Origin: Pseudomonadota bacterium | GTDB taxonomy: Bacteria; Pseudomonadota; Gammaproteobacteria; Burkholderiales; Burkholderiaceae_C | Length of the DNA stretch: 32,637 bases | Reading direction: 5' to 3' | Assembly (NCBI GenBank): GCA_020161775.1 | Contig: JAIUOW010000028.1 | Location: 1 to 32,637, forward strand | Shown here: in pieces, positions 15,871-24,000 of the stretch | Layout: the number at the start of each line of letters is the position of its first letter | Position numbering within the stretch: position 1 is the first letter of the stretch | Translations under genes and position numbers: made by a program | Notes under the pieces: generated by a model | Told to the model about the DNA's origin: nothing | The model's database searches: none | The model's input: the letters and a program-made list of their open reading frames with translations, nothing else

Positions 15871-16269
15871 ATGGAATCGACCCGTCCCTTTGAACGCACA
15901 CTCACGCCGCTGGACCACATCCGGCTGACCCGCATCGCCCCGTCGGCGCCGCAGGGTATGGAAGAACTTCTTGCCACCTGCGACCTGGTCGCCGCGCCGG
16001 CCATCTCGCCGGACGTGGTGACCATGTATTCGCAGGTGCTGCTGGCCGACACCAAAGGGGGTGAATGCAGCAAGCTGACGCTGTGCTACCCGGCGGACGC
16101 CGAGCCCGAAAAGGGTTTCATCTCGGTGCTGTCGCCCGTGGGCACCAGCCTGCTGGGCTTGCGGGTGGGCGATGTGGCACGCTGGGCCTTGCCGGATGGC
16201 ACGCAGCGCGCCGCTGAAATCAGGGCCGTGCTGTTCCAGCCCGAAGCCAGCGGCGACTACACCACCTGA
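15871..16269 (+). CDS. rnk: Rnk-like nucleoside diphosphate kinase regulator (GreA/GreB C-terminal family)
   Basis: This 132-aa protein matches the Rnk family in size (E. coli Rnk is 136 aa). After a short N-terminal helix (about 10-60) comes the GreA/GreB-type C-terminal fold: VVTMYSQVLLAD, SKLTLCYPADAEPEKGFISVLSPVGTSLLGLRVGDVARWALPDG. Rnk proteins bind RNA polymerase in competition with Gre factors and affect nucleoside diphosphate kinase level. The short coiled coil lacks the acidic tip needed for GreA-type transcript cleavage. AGGAG (15861-15865) lies 5 nt before the ATG. It is expressed alone, from its own leader, and converges on the RidA gene. Confidence 0.85.
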   Translation: MESTRPFERTLTPLDHIRLTRIAPSAPQGMEELLATCDLVAAPAISPDVVTMYSQVLLADTKGGECSKLTLCYPADAEPEKGFISVLSPVGTSLLGLRVGDVARWALPDGTQRAAEIRAVLFQPEASGDYTT

Positions 16270-16302
16270 GCGGCCAGGGCGGCCTGCCGGTGGGGCGGAG
16301 CC

Positions 16303-16770
16303 TCAGCCGATCTGTGCAATCAGCTCGATTTCGACGCAGGCGCCCAGCGGAATCTGGGCCACGCCGAAGGCGCTGCGCGCGTGCGCGCCACGGTCGCCAA
16401 AGACCTGGCCAAACAGCTCGCTGGCGCCGTTGGTGACCAGGTGCTGCTCGGTGTAGCTGCCGGTGGAATTGACCAGGCTCATGAGCTTGACGATGCGCGT
16501 CACCTTGTTGAGATCGGCGCCAGCGGCCACGCAGGCGGCATGCAGCGTGCCCATCAGGTCGATCGCGATCGCGCGGGCAGCCAGCTTGCCTTCGTCGGTG
16601 GTCATGTTGGCGCCCAGCTGCCCCACCCAGGGCTTGCCGTCCTGGCGGGCGATATGGCCGCTCAGGAAGATCAGGTTGCCGGTCTGTACGAAGGGCACGT
16701 AGGCCGCAGCGGGCACGGCCACCGGCGGCAGGGTGATGTTCAGTTCTTTCAGCTTGTCGTAAACGCTCAT
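16303..16770 (-). CDS. RidA family protein (enamine/imine deaminase-like)
   Basis: This 155-aa protein belongs to the RidA/YjgF/UK114 family, trimeric cytosolic proteins that hydrolyse reactive enamines and imines. The signature Arg is kept (R132 in AHARSAFGV), as are IFLSGHIA and the C-terminal CVEIELIAQI. It belongs to the longer subgroup with an N-terminal extension (MSVYDKLKELNITLPP), not classic archetypal RidA. Its start codon overlaps the stop of the transglutaminase gene (ATGA), making it the last gene of the amidoligase-type operon. A function in that pathway is suggested only by this coupling. Confidence 0.9.
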   Translation of the reverse strand: MSVYDKLKELNITLPPVAVPAAAYVPFVQTGNLIFLSGHIARQDGKPWVGQLGANMTTDEGKLAARAIAIDLMGTLHAACVAAGADLNKVTRIVKLMSLVNSTGSYTEQHLVTNGASELFGQVFGDRGAHARSAFGVAQIPLGACVEIELIAQIG

Positions 16771-17675
16771 GGGTTGGGCTCCTGTGGGTCAGTATCGGTG
16801 ACGGGTTCCACCGTCACGCCGACATTCAGTGTATGCCGCTCACCCCCATGAATCACGCCGCGCACCGGTGAAACATCTGAATAGTCGCGCCCCACGGCCA
16901 GCGTCACGTAGTCCTCGCCGCGCGCGCGGTTGTTGGTCGGGTCCAGGTCATGCCAGGCGCCGCCGCCGTCGCGCCCCGGCGACCACACCGCCACCCAGGC
17001 GTGCGACGCGTCGCTGCCCACCAGGCGCGGTTGGCCGGGTGGCGGCTCGGTCAGCAGGTAGCCGCTGACATAGCGCGCGGGCAGCCCCATGCCACGCAGG
17101 CAGGCGATCATGATGTGGGCGAAGTCCTGGCAGACGCCGCGGCGCTGCGCCAGCGATTCCAGCGCGGGCGTGTTGACTTCGGTGGCCTGGGACTCGTACT
17201 CAAAATCCTCGTGGATGCGTTCCATCAGGTCCCAGGCGGCTTCCATCAGCGGCCGGTCGGCCGAGAAGCTGGGGCGGGCATAGGCCACGAAGTCGTCATG
17301 GCGCGGCACATAGGGCGACGGGAAGGTGAATTCGGTCGCAGCGTCATACGCGGCGCCGCGGTGGTAGCGCATGCGCTCGCGCACCTGCTCCCAGGGCAGG
17401 CCGGGCGCGGGTGCCGGGGGGGCGGTGGTGGACACCACGCTGTGGGCCACCACGATCAGCTCGTCATGCGCCGTCGGCAGGTTGAAGAACGCGCGGGTAT
17501 TGCCATACACGTCCATGGCCTCGGTCTGCTGGGCCGGCTCGGGCGTGATGGCCAGCGTGTGGCTGACCAGCGCCTGCCCGTCGCCCTCGCGCGGCTTCAG
17601 GTGCGCCATGTGCTGGGCATTCTTGACGGGCGGTGCGTAGTCGTACACCGTTTCGTGGATCACGCGCAGGAGCAT
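16767..17675 (-). CDS. Transglutaminase-like family protein
   Basis: This 302-aa cytosolic protein has an N-terminal beta domain (LLRVIHETVYDYAPPVKNAQHMAHLKPR, the transglutaminase N-terminal type) and a papain-like transglutaminase core with C182 in GVCQDFAHIM, H225 in SDASHAWVAVW and an Asp in WHDLDPTNN. The bacterial relatives are thought to act as peptidases or amidases, or to move acyl groups. The start is ATG at 17675, preceded by CAGGAAA; 52 more upstream codons are open but overlap the preceding gene and do not look like the family. It is 14 bp after the fused ATP-grasp gene. Confidence 0.92.
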   Translation of the reverse strand: MLLRVIHETVYDYAPPVKNAQHMAHLKPREGDGQALVSHTLAITPEPAQQTEAMDVYGNTRAFFNLPTAHDELIVVAHSVVSTTAPPAPAPGLPWEQVRERMRYHRGAAYDAATEFTFPSPYVPRHDDFVAYARPSFSADRPLMEAAWDLMERIHEDFEYESQATEVNTPALESLAQRRGVCQDFAHIMIACLRGMGLPARYVSGYLLTEPPPGQPRLVGSDASHAWVAVWSPGRDGGGAWHDLDPTNNRARGEDYVTLAVGRDYSDVSPVRGVIHGGERHTLNVGVTVEPVTDTDPQEPNP

Positions 17676-17689
17676 ATGAATTTCCTGCG

Positions 17690-20275
17690 CTATGCGCCGA
17701 CACTTTGGCGTGCGTCGGAGTGCGTGAAATAACGCGCGCTCAACGCGTCCGACAACAGCCAGGCCGCATTGGCGCAGCGTTCGAGCTCGCCGATGAGTGC
17801 CGCGTAGCGGCCGTCGGCATAGCGTGCACACAAGACCTCGAGCGTCCAGGCCTTGGGGTCGGGCACGGTTTGCGCGATGTCGGGTATTTCGCCGGCGGCC
17901 GTGCCCTCCAGCTTGGCCAGGCGCCCGCGCAGCGTCTGCGCCACCCAGCCCAGCGAGCGGGGGTTGTCGCGGTCCATCACCAGCAGGTCCACCAGCGCGG
18001 GCACGTCATGGCGCTGCTGGTATTGCGAATGGAAGGTGATGGTGCTGTCAAACAGCGCCACCACGGCCTCGAAGCCGCCTTCGTCAAACACCGCGCCGGT
18101 CTCAAAGCTCTGGGCCAGCGCCGACGCCAGAAAGCCCAGACGCTCGATGTGCCGCCCGCTGGACAGCAGGCGCCAGCCGTCGTCGCGCGTCATGCGGTCG
18201 GTTTGTGCGCCTGTCATGGCGGCGGTGTAGCCATTCACGGTGTCCAGGATGCGCATGGCTTCCACCGGCGAATAGTCGCCGTCTTCGGTGCAGATGGCGC
18301 ACTGGCGGAAGAATTCGGTTTCGGCCCGCACGATGACGTTCCATTGCTCCTGCGACAGGCGTTCGCGCACGGCCGACGCCGCGCTTTTGAGTGCGCGAAG
18401 GTTGTAGCCCACGCTGGTGGCGTGCGCGGTATCGGCCAGCGCGGCGATCAGGGATCGCTCGAACACGCGCCGCGCATGGGTGGCCGGCGGCACACCCTCC
18501 AGCACCAGCGCATGCTGCGCGGCCAGTTCACCCAGCCACACCAGCAGCGGCTGGGACGACTGGTCTTCGCCGTTGAGGCATTCCAGGATGAGGCGGGCCA
18601 GGCGGATGGAGTTTTCGGTGCGTTCGGTGTAGCGGCCCAGCCAGAACAGGTTTTCGGCGGCGCGGCTGGTCACCAGGCCGCTGCGGTGGGTCACGGCCGG
18701 GCCGGGCTGGTCGTGCGCCAGCAGCGTGGTGGTGTCCACCTCGCCGTCGGTCAGCACCCAGACGTCGGCGCTGCTGCCGCCGCGCTGCATGGAGGCAATT
18801 TCGTGGTCGGCGCTGGCAATGCGCGCCAGCCCGCCGGGCAGCACCCGCCAGGATTGCGCGCCGTCGCTCACGGCAAACACGCGCAGCAGCACCGAGCGCG
18901 GCGCAATATGGTCGCCCGAGAGGTCGGCCTTCCAGGTGGGCATCTGCGACAGTGGCATGTAGGCCTGCACGGTGTGCTCGTCGCCCTGGCGCACGATGCG
19001 CCCGGCCCATTCGTCCAGCCCGCGGCGCGACAGCGACCGGCCCAGCACGGCCGACATGTCCCCGCCCGGCCAGGTGGGCTTGATGACGCTTTCGGGCAGC
19101 TGGGGCAGCACGGCCTCCATGGCGGCGCGCTCGCCGCACCACCAGGTGGCCAGCGACGGCAGGCTCAGTTCTTCGCCCAGCAGGTGGCGCGACAGCGCCG
19201 GCAGAAAACCCAGCAGCGCGGTGGACTCAAGGAACGCCGAGCCCGGCGCATTGGCCACCAGCACGTTGCCCGCGCGGATGGCTTGCAGCAAGCCGGGCAC
19301 GCCGAGGCGCGAATCGCTGCGCAGCTCCAGCGGGTCCAGGAATTCATCGTCCAGCCGCTTGAGCAGGCCGTGCACCGGCTGCAGGCCCTGCAGCGTCTTG
19401 AGGTACAGGCGCTGGTCGCGCACGGTGAGGTCGCTGCCTTCCACCAGGGTCAGGCCCAGGTAGCGCGCCAGGTAGGCGTGCTCGAAATAGGTTTCGTTAT
19501 AGGGGCCGGGGGTGAGCAGCACGATGCGCGCGTCCGCGCCGCCGGGGCTCGTCTGGCGCAGGCCATCCACCAGCGCGCGGTAGCAGGCCGCCAGGCGCTG
19601 CACGTGCATGTCGCGAAAGGCCTCGGGGAACAGGCGCGAGGTGATCAGGCGGTTTTCCAGCAGGTAGCCCAGGCCGGACGGCGCCTGCGTGCGCTGCGAC
19701 ACCACCCACCAGTGGCCGTCGGCGCCGCGCGCGAGGTCAAACGCCGCAATGTGCAGGTGCGTGCCGCCCACGGGCGGCACGCCATGCATGGCGCGCAGGT
19801 AGCCGGGGTGGCCCTGCACCAGCGCGCTGGGCAGGAAGCCGTCGGCCAGCAGCCGCTGCGGGCCGTACACGTCGGCCATGATGCGGTCCAGCAGCCGCGT
19901 GCGCTGCAGCACGCCGGCTTCCACACGGCGCCAGCTTTCGGGCGAAATGATCAGCGGGAACAGGTCCAGCGACCAGGGGCGCTGCGGCCCGTTGGCGTCG
20001 GCATAGACGTTGTAGGTGATGCCGTTGTCTCGCACCTGGCGTTCCAGGTTGACGGTGCGGCGGTTCAGGTCATTGAAGCCTTCGCGGCCCAGATTTTCAA
20101 AGAAGCGGGCCCAGTGCGGCGTGAGCGGCGCGCTGGCCGTGGCGCCCACGCTGCCCCGCAGCTCATCAAAATGCCCGGCGGCAGCGGGCGGCGCCAAGGC
20201 CGCCGCCAGATCCGCAGGGGCTTCCTGGGCGTCGGCGGCAAAGAGGGAATCAGCTGAATCGTTGCGATGGTCCAC
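17690..20275 (-). CDS. Fused circularly permuted ATP-grasp and alpha-E domain protein
   Basis: This 861-aa protein fuses what the plus arm encodes as two genes. Residues about 55-520 are a type 2 circularly permuted ATP-grasp (LLTPGPYNETYFEHAYLA, LDDEFLDPLELRSDSRLG, VIKPTWPGG). Residues about 535-850 are an alpha-E domain (ENLFWLGRYTERTENSIRLA, IERLGFLASAL). Compared with the 499-aa paralogue, E186-D187-N188 become S193-Q194-R195, Asp453 becomes Leu463, Asn484 becomes Ser495, and the GAGGYG loop is lost; K399 is kept. The ATP-grasp may thus be inactive. The start is GTG at 20275, with AGGA upstream. It lies between the two transglutaminase genes. Substrate unknown. Confidence 0.9.
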   Translation of the reverse strand: MDHRNDSADSLFAADAQEAPADLAAALAPPAAAGHFDELRGSVGATASAPLTPHWARFFENLGREGFNDLNRRTVNLERQVRDNGITYNVYADANGPQRPWSLDLFPLIISPESWRRVEAGVLQRTRLLDRIMADVYGPQRLLADGFLPSALVQGHPGYLRAMHGVPPVGGTHLHIAAFDLARGADGHWWVVSQRTQAPSGLGYLLENRLITSRLFPEAFRDMHVQRLAACYRALVDGLRQTSPGGADARIVLLTPGPYNETYFEHAYLARYLGLTLVEGSDLTVRDQRLYLKTLQGLQPVHGLLKRLDDEFLDPLELRSDSRLGVPGLLQAIRAGNVLVANAPGSAFLESTALLGFLPALSRHLLGEELSLPSLATWWCGERAAMEAVLPQLPESVIKPTWPGGDMSAVLGRSLSRRGLDEWAGRIVRQGDEHTVQAYMPLSQMPTWKADLSGDHIAPRSVLLRVFAVSDGAQSWRVLPGGLARIASADHEIASMQRGGSSADVWVLTDGEVDTTTLLAHDQPGPAVTHRSGLVTSRAAENLFWLGRYTERTENSIRLARLILECLNGEDQSSQPLLVWLGELAAQHALVLEGVPPATHARRVFERSLIAALADTAHATSVGYNLRALKSAASAVRERLSQEQWNVIVRAETEFFRQCAICTEDGDYSPVEAMRILDTVNGYTAAMTGAQTDRMTRDDGWRLLSSGRHIERLGFLASALAQSFETGAVFDEGGFEAVVALFDSTITFHSQYQQRHDVPALVDLLVMDRDNPRSLGWVAQTLRGRLAKLEGTAAGEIPDIAQTVPDPKAWTLEVLCARYADGRYAALIGELERCANAAWLLSDALSARYFTHSDARQSVGA

Positions 20276-20355
20276 GTCATCCTATTGTCACATTGCACAC
20301 GGGGGCGGGCCATGCCCATGTTGCATGACAACGACGCCCCGATTGGATGCCTGCC

Positions 20356-23300
20356 TCAACGCTGGCCCGCGCGCCGCAGGTCCAGGGTGAACGGGAATTC
20401 ACGGCTGCCCGCCACGTTGATGGTGGCTGGCGGCACGTCCATCTGGCCCGGCGTGTGGCCCATGCGGAAAAACCGCGCCATGCGGCGGCTTTCGGCCTCG
20501 TAGGCGTTCACGGGGAAGGTGTCGTAGTTGCGCCCGCCCGGGTGGGCCACGTGGTACTGGCAGCCGCCCAGCGAGCGCTTCATCCAGGTGTCCACGATGT
20601 CAAACACCAGCGGCGCATGCACGCCGATGGTGGGGTGCAGCGCCGACGGCGGGTTCCAGGCCTTGTAGCGCACGCCCGCGACAAATTCACCCATGGTGCC
20701 GGTGGATTGCATGGGCAGCGCCTGGCCATTCACGGTGATGACGTAGCGGCTTTCGTTCAGGCCGGTCACGCGCACCTCGATGCGCTCCAGCGACGAATCC
20801 ACATAGCGCACGGTGCCGCCAACGGCGCCTTCCTCGCCCATCACATGCCAGGGCTCCAGCGCGTTGCGCAGCGTCAGCTCGATGCCGCGCGACTGCACCT
20901 CGCCCACCAGCGGGAAGCGGAATTCAAAATGCGGCGCGAACCAGGCCGTGTCAAACGCGTAGCCGGCCTCGCGCATTTCGGCCAGCACGTCGTTCAGGTC
21001 CATCTTGACGAAGGTGGGCAGCAGGAAGCGGTCGTGCAGCTCGGTGCCCCAGCGGGTGGCCGGCGCCTTGTACGGCGACTTCCAGAAGCGCGCGATCAGC
21101 GCGCGCAGCAGCAGTTGCTGCACGACGCTCATGCGGGCATGGGGCGGCATCTCGAAAGCGCGCAGCTCCAGCAGGCCCAGGCGGCCGGTGGCGGAATCGG
21201 GCGAGTACATCTTGTCGATGCAGAACTCGCTGCGGTGGGTGTTGCCGGTCACGTCGATCAGGATGTTGCGCAGCGTGCGGTCCACCAGCCAGGGCGGCAT
21301 GTCCTGGCCGTACACCTCGCGGTTGCGCTCGATCTCGCGCAGGGCAATTTCCAGCTCGTACAGCTGGTCGTTGCGGGCTTCGTCCACGCGCGGCGCCTGG
21401 CTGGTGGGGCCCACGAACATGCCGCTGAACAGGTAACTGAGGCTCGGATGGTTGTGCCAGTACAGGATGAGGCTGGCCAGCAGTTCGGGCTTGCGCAGGA
21501 ACGGGCTGTCGGCCGGCGTGGCGCCGCCCATCACGAAGTGGTTGCCGCCGCCGGTGCCGGTATGGCGGCCGTCGGTCATGAATTTTTCCGCCGACAGGCG
21601 CGATTCAAACGCGGCCTGGTACAGGAACTCGGTGTGCTCCACCAGTTCGCGCCAGTTGTGCGCGGGGTGGATGTTGACCTCGATCACGCCCGGATCGGGC
21701 GTGACCTGCAGCAGCTTCAGGCGGGCGTCGCGCGGCGGCGGGTAGCCCTCCAGCACGATCTTCACGCCCAGGGTTTCGGCCGTGGCCTCGATGGCGGCCA
21801 GCAGGTCCAGGTAATCCTCCAGCCGCGCCAGCGGTGGCATGAAGACGTAGAGCACACCGTGCTTGCTGCCGATCTGTTCCGCCTTCGGGCCGTTGGCACG
21901 GCGCGGGTCGCGCGCCTCCACGCACAGCGCGGTGCGGGTGTAGCCGTGGGCGGATTCAAACCGCGTGGGCGGCTGCATGAAGCCGTCTGGCTCGGGCTGG
22001 CCGGGCGCACGCGCGTTGGCCGCGCCCGGGCCACCCGGCTGGCCCGGCCCGCCCTGGTGGATGCGCTGGGCCTCGCCCGGGGCGCTGGCGCCGGCCAGGT
22101 AGGGCAGGTCGTGGCCTGCCGCGCCTGCGCCTGCCTCCGCAGGCGGGGTGGCATAGCGGGCCTGCAGCGCGGCCGCGGCGGGCAGCGGCCCCTGCGGCGC
22201 GGTCGGGTCCTGCTCGATCAGGTAGGGGTAGTCAGCTTTGCTGACCCAGGGCAATGAATCCAGCGGAAGGCGGTAACCCATAGGCGAATCGCCGGGGATC
22301 AGGTACATGCGCTCGTCGCGGTAGAACCAGGGGCCGGTGCTCCACAGGCTGCCGGCCAGGCGCGGCCCCGAGCCAGCCGCGGGCTGCGGGTTGGGCTGCA
22401 GGGGCAGCACGTAGCCCACCACGCTGTCCAGCTTCTGCTCGAACACGCGGCGCAGGCGGGCGCGTTCCAGCTCGTCGTCCAGGCGCGAATCAAACGGGTC
22501 CACGTTGACCGGCAGGCGGCGCTCGCGCCACAGGTAATAGAACACGTCCTCATAGCCGGGCTGGATGAAGCGGCTGCTCAGGTTCAGCTTGCCGGCCAGC
22601 GTCTCGGCAAACCGGCGCGCGTCTTCGCTGGTGTAGTGGTGGGCGTCGCGTTCGTCGGCAAACAGGGCCGGGTTGCGCCACACCGGCTGGCCGTCGGCCC
22701 GCCAGCAGATCGACAGCGCCCAGCGCGGCAACTGCTCGCCGGGGTACCACTTGCCCTGGCCAAAATGCAGAAAGCCGCCGTCGCCGTATTCGGCGCGCAG
22801 CTTGTGCACCAGCTCGGTGGCGTAGCCGCGCTTGGTGGGGCCCAGCGCGTCGGTGTTCCACTCGGGCGCATCACGGTCGGACACCGCCACGTAGGTGGGC
22901 TCGCCGCCCATGGTCAGGCGCACGTCGCCGGCCTGCAGCTGCGCGTCCACCGCGTCGCCCAGGGCCAGCACCCTGGCCCATTGCTCTTCGGTGTAGGGCT
23001 TGGTCACGCGCGGCGATTCATGGATGCGCGTCACCACCATGTGGTGGGCAAAGTCCACCTCGGCCTTGTCCACGCCGCCCTCGATGGGCGCGGCGCCCGA
23101 GGGCTGCGGCGTGCAGGCCAGGGGGATGTGGCCTTCACCCGCCATCAGGCCCGAGGTGGCGTCCAGCCCGATCCAGCCCGCGCCGGGCAGGTACACCTCG
23201 CACCAGGCGTGCAGGTCGGTGAAGTCCACCGTGGTGCCGCTGGGGCCGTCCAGGGACTTCACATCGGGCACCAGCTGGATCAGGTAGCCCGACACAAAGC

Positions 23301-23895
23301 GCGCGGCCAGGCCCATGTGGCGCAGCAGCTGCACCAGCAGCCAGCCCGAATCGCGGCAGGAGCCGCTGGCCAGCTTCAGCGTCTCCTCGGGCGACTGCAC
23401 GCCCGGCTCCATGCGGATCAGGTACTTGATGTCGCGCGCTACCTGCTGGTTCAGCCCCACCAGGAAGTCGATGGTGCGGCGCTGCTTGCGGTCGATCCTG
23501 TCCAGGTAGGCCTTGACCAGCGGCGTCATGGGCGCGGTGCTGAGGTAGGGCGCCAGCTCCTCGCGCACCATGGGCGCGTACTTGAACGGGAAGTTCTCGG
23601 CCTCGGGCTCCAGGAAAAAGTCGAACGGGTTGTACACCGCCATCTCGACCACCAGGTCCACCGTGACCTTGAATTCGGTGGTCTTTTCCGGGAACACCAG
23701 GCGCGCCTGGTAGTTGGCAAAAGGGTCTTGCTGCCAGTTGATGAAATGGCCCGCGGGCTCGACCTTGAGCGAGTACGAAATGACGTTGCTGCGGCAATGC
23801 GGCGCCGGTCGCAACCGTATGACCTGCGGCCCCAGGTTCACCGGGCGGTCGTACTTGTAGTGGGTGACGTGGTTCAGGGCGGCATGGATGGACAT
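20356..23895 (-). CDS. Large transglutaminase-DUF2126 protein
   Basis: This 1179-aa cytosolic protein starts with a transglutaminase N-terminal beta domain (SIHAALNHVTHYKYDRPVNLGPQ) and a core with C180 in ASGSCRDSGWL, H229 in DLHAWCEVYLP and D245 in GLDATSG. From about residue 320 (RLTMGGEPTYV) to the end is DUF2126, which is always found with such transglutaminases; it contains DGRHTGTGGGNHFVMGG and HPSLSYLFSG motifs like a carboxylate-amine ligase fold. A Gly/Pro/Ala-rich linker (about residues 575-645) splits DUF2126. ATG 23895 is chosen at the start of homology; the frame is open far upstream but antisense to comEC. It is the first gene of the minus arm, 80 bp ahead of the fused protein. 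Confidence 0.92.
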   Translation of the reverse strand: MSIHAALNHVTHYKYDRPVNLGPQVIRLRPAPHCRSNVISYSLKVEPAGHFINWQQDPFANYQARLVFPEKTTEFKVTVDLVVEMAVYNPFDFFLEPEAENFPFKYAPMVREELAPYLSTAPMTPLVKAYLDRIDRKQRRTIDFLVGLNQQVARDIKYLIRMEPGVQSPEETLKLASGSCRDSGWLLVQLLRHMGLAARFVSGYLIQLVPDVKSLDGPSGTTVDFTDLHAWCEVYLPGAGWIGLDATSGLMAGEGHIPLACTPQPSGAAPIEGGVDKAEVDFAHHMVVTRIHESPRVTKPYTEEQWARVLALGDAVDAQLQAGDVRLTMGGEPTYVAVSDRDAPEWNTDALGPTKRGYATELVHKLRAEYGDGGFLHFGQGKWYPGEQLPRWALSICWRADGQPVWRNPALFADERDAHHYTSEDARRFAETLAGKLNLSSRFIQPGYEDVFYYLWRERRLPVNVDPFDSRLDDELERARLRRVFEQKLDSVVGYVLPLQPNPQPAAGSGPRLAGSLWSTGPWFYRDERMYLIPGDSPMGYRLPLDSLPWVSKADYPYLIEQDPTAPQGPLPAAAALQARYATPPAEAGAGAAGHDLPYLAGASAPGEAQRIHQGGPGQPGGPGAANARAPGQPEPDGFMQPPTRFESAHGYTRTALCVEARDPRRANGPKAEQIGSKHGVLYVFMPPLARLEDYLDLLAAIEATAETLGVKIVLEGYPPPRDARLKLLQVTPDPGVIEVNIHPAHNWRELVEHTEFLYQAAFESRLSAEKFMTDGRHTGTGGGNHFVMGGATPADSPFLRKPELLASLILYWHNHPSLSYLFSGMFVGPTSQAPRVDEARNDQLYELEIALREIERNREVYGQDMPPWLVDRTLRNILIDVTGNTHRSEFCIDKMYSPDSATGRLGLLELRAFEMPPHARMSVVQQLLLRALIARFWKSPYKAPATRWGTELHDRFLLPTFVKMDLNDVLAEMREAGYAFDTAWFAPHFEFRFPLVGEVQSRGIELTLRNALEPWHVMGEEGAVGGTVRYVDSSLERIEVRVTGLNESRYVITVNGQALPMQSTGTMGEFVAGVRYKAWNPPSALHPTIGVHAPLVFDIVDTWMKRSLGGCQYHVAHPGGRNYDTFPVNAYEAESRRMARFFRMGHTPGQMDVPPATINVAGSREFPFTLDLRRAGQR

Positions 23896-23902
23896 GCGGC
23901 AG

Positions 23903-23930
23903 ATACTAGCAAGGTCCGAGCCATGGGCAA
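23903..23930 (-). promoter_or_regulatory. Candidate promoter of the DUF2126 operon
   Basis: On the minus strand TTGCCC (23930-23925) and TAGTAT (23908-23903) are separated by 16 bp, and the -10 ends 7 nt before the ATG, predicting a leaderless mRNA. The -35 lies inside the 18-bp tandem repeats, so repeat number would change the upstream promoter context. Confidence 0.4.
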
Positions 23931-23962
23931 GGTCCGAGCCATAGGCAAGGTCCGAGCCAGTG
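23909..23962. repeat. Three tandem 18-bp repeats between DUF2126 and comEC
   Basis: Three head-to-tail units start at 23909, 23927 and 23945, each GCAAGGTCCGAGCCA plus three variable bases; the first 15 bases are identical in all three. They fill half of the 105-bp divergent intergenic region. Possible roles are binding sites for a regulator in phase (18 bp is under two helical turns) or a slippage-prone spacer. Confidence 0.85.
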
Positions 23963-24000
23963 GTGATGACGGTGGGGCCAGTCCGTGGACAATGCTCGCC

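Noticed and set aside
17633-20257. An 874-codon open frame on the plus strand opposite the fused ATP-grasp/alpha-E gene
   Set aside because: The frame is a high-GC shadow: rich in Arg, Gln, His and Gly, with no recognisable domain. The opposite strand has two clear domains and family length.
23909-23962. CRISPR array
   Set aside because: The units are contiguous with no spacers and only three copies; no cas gene is near.
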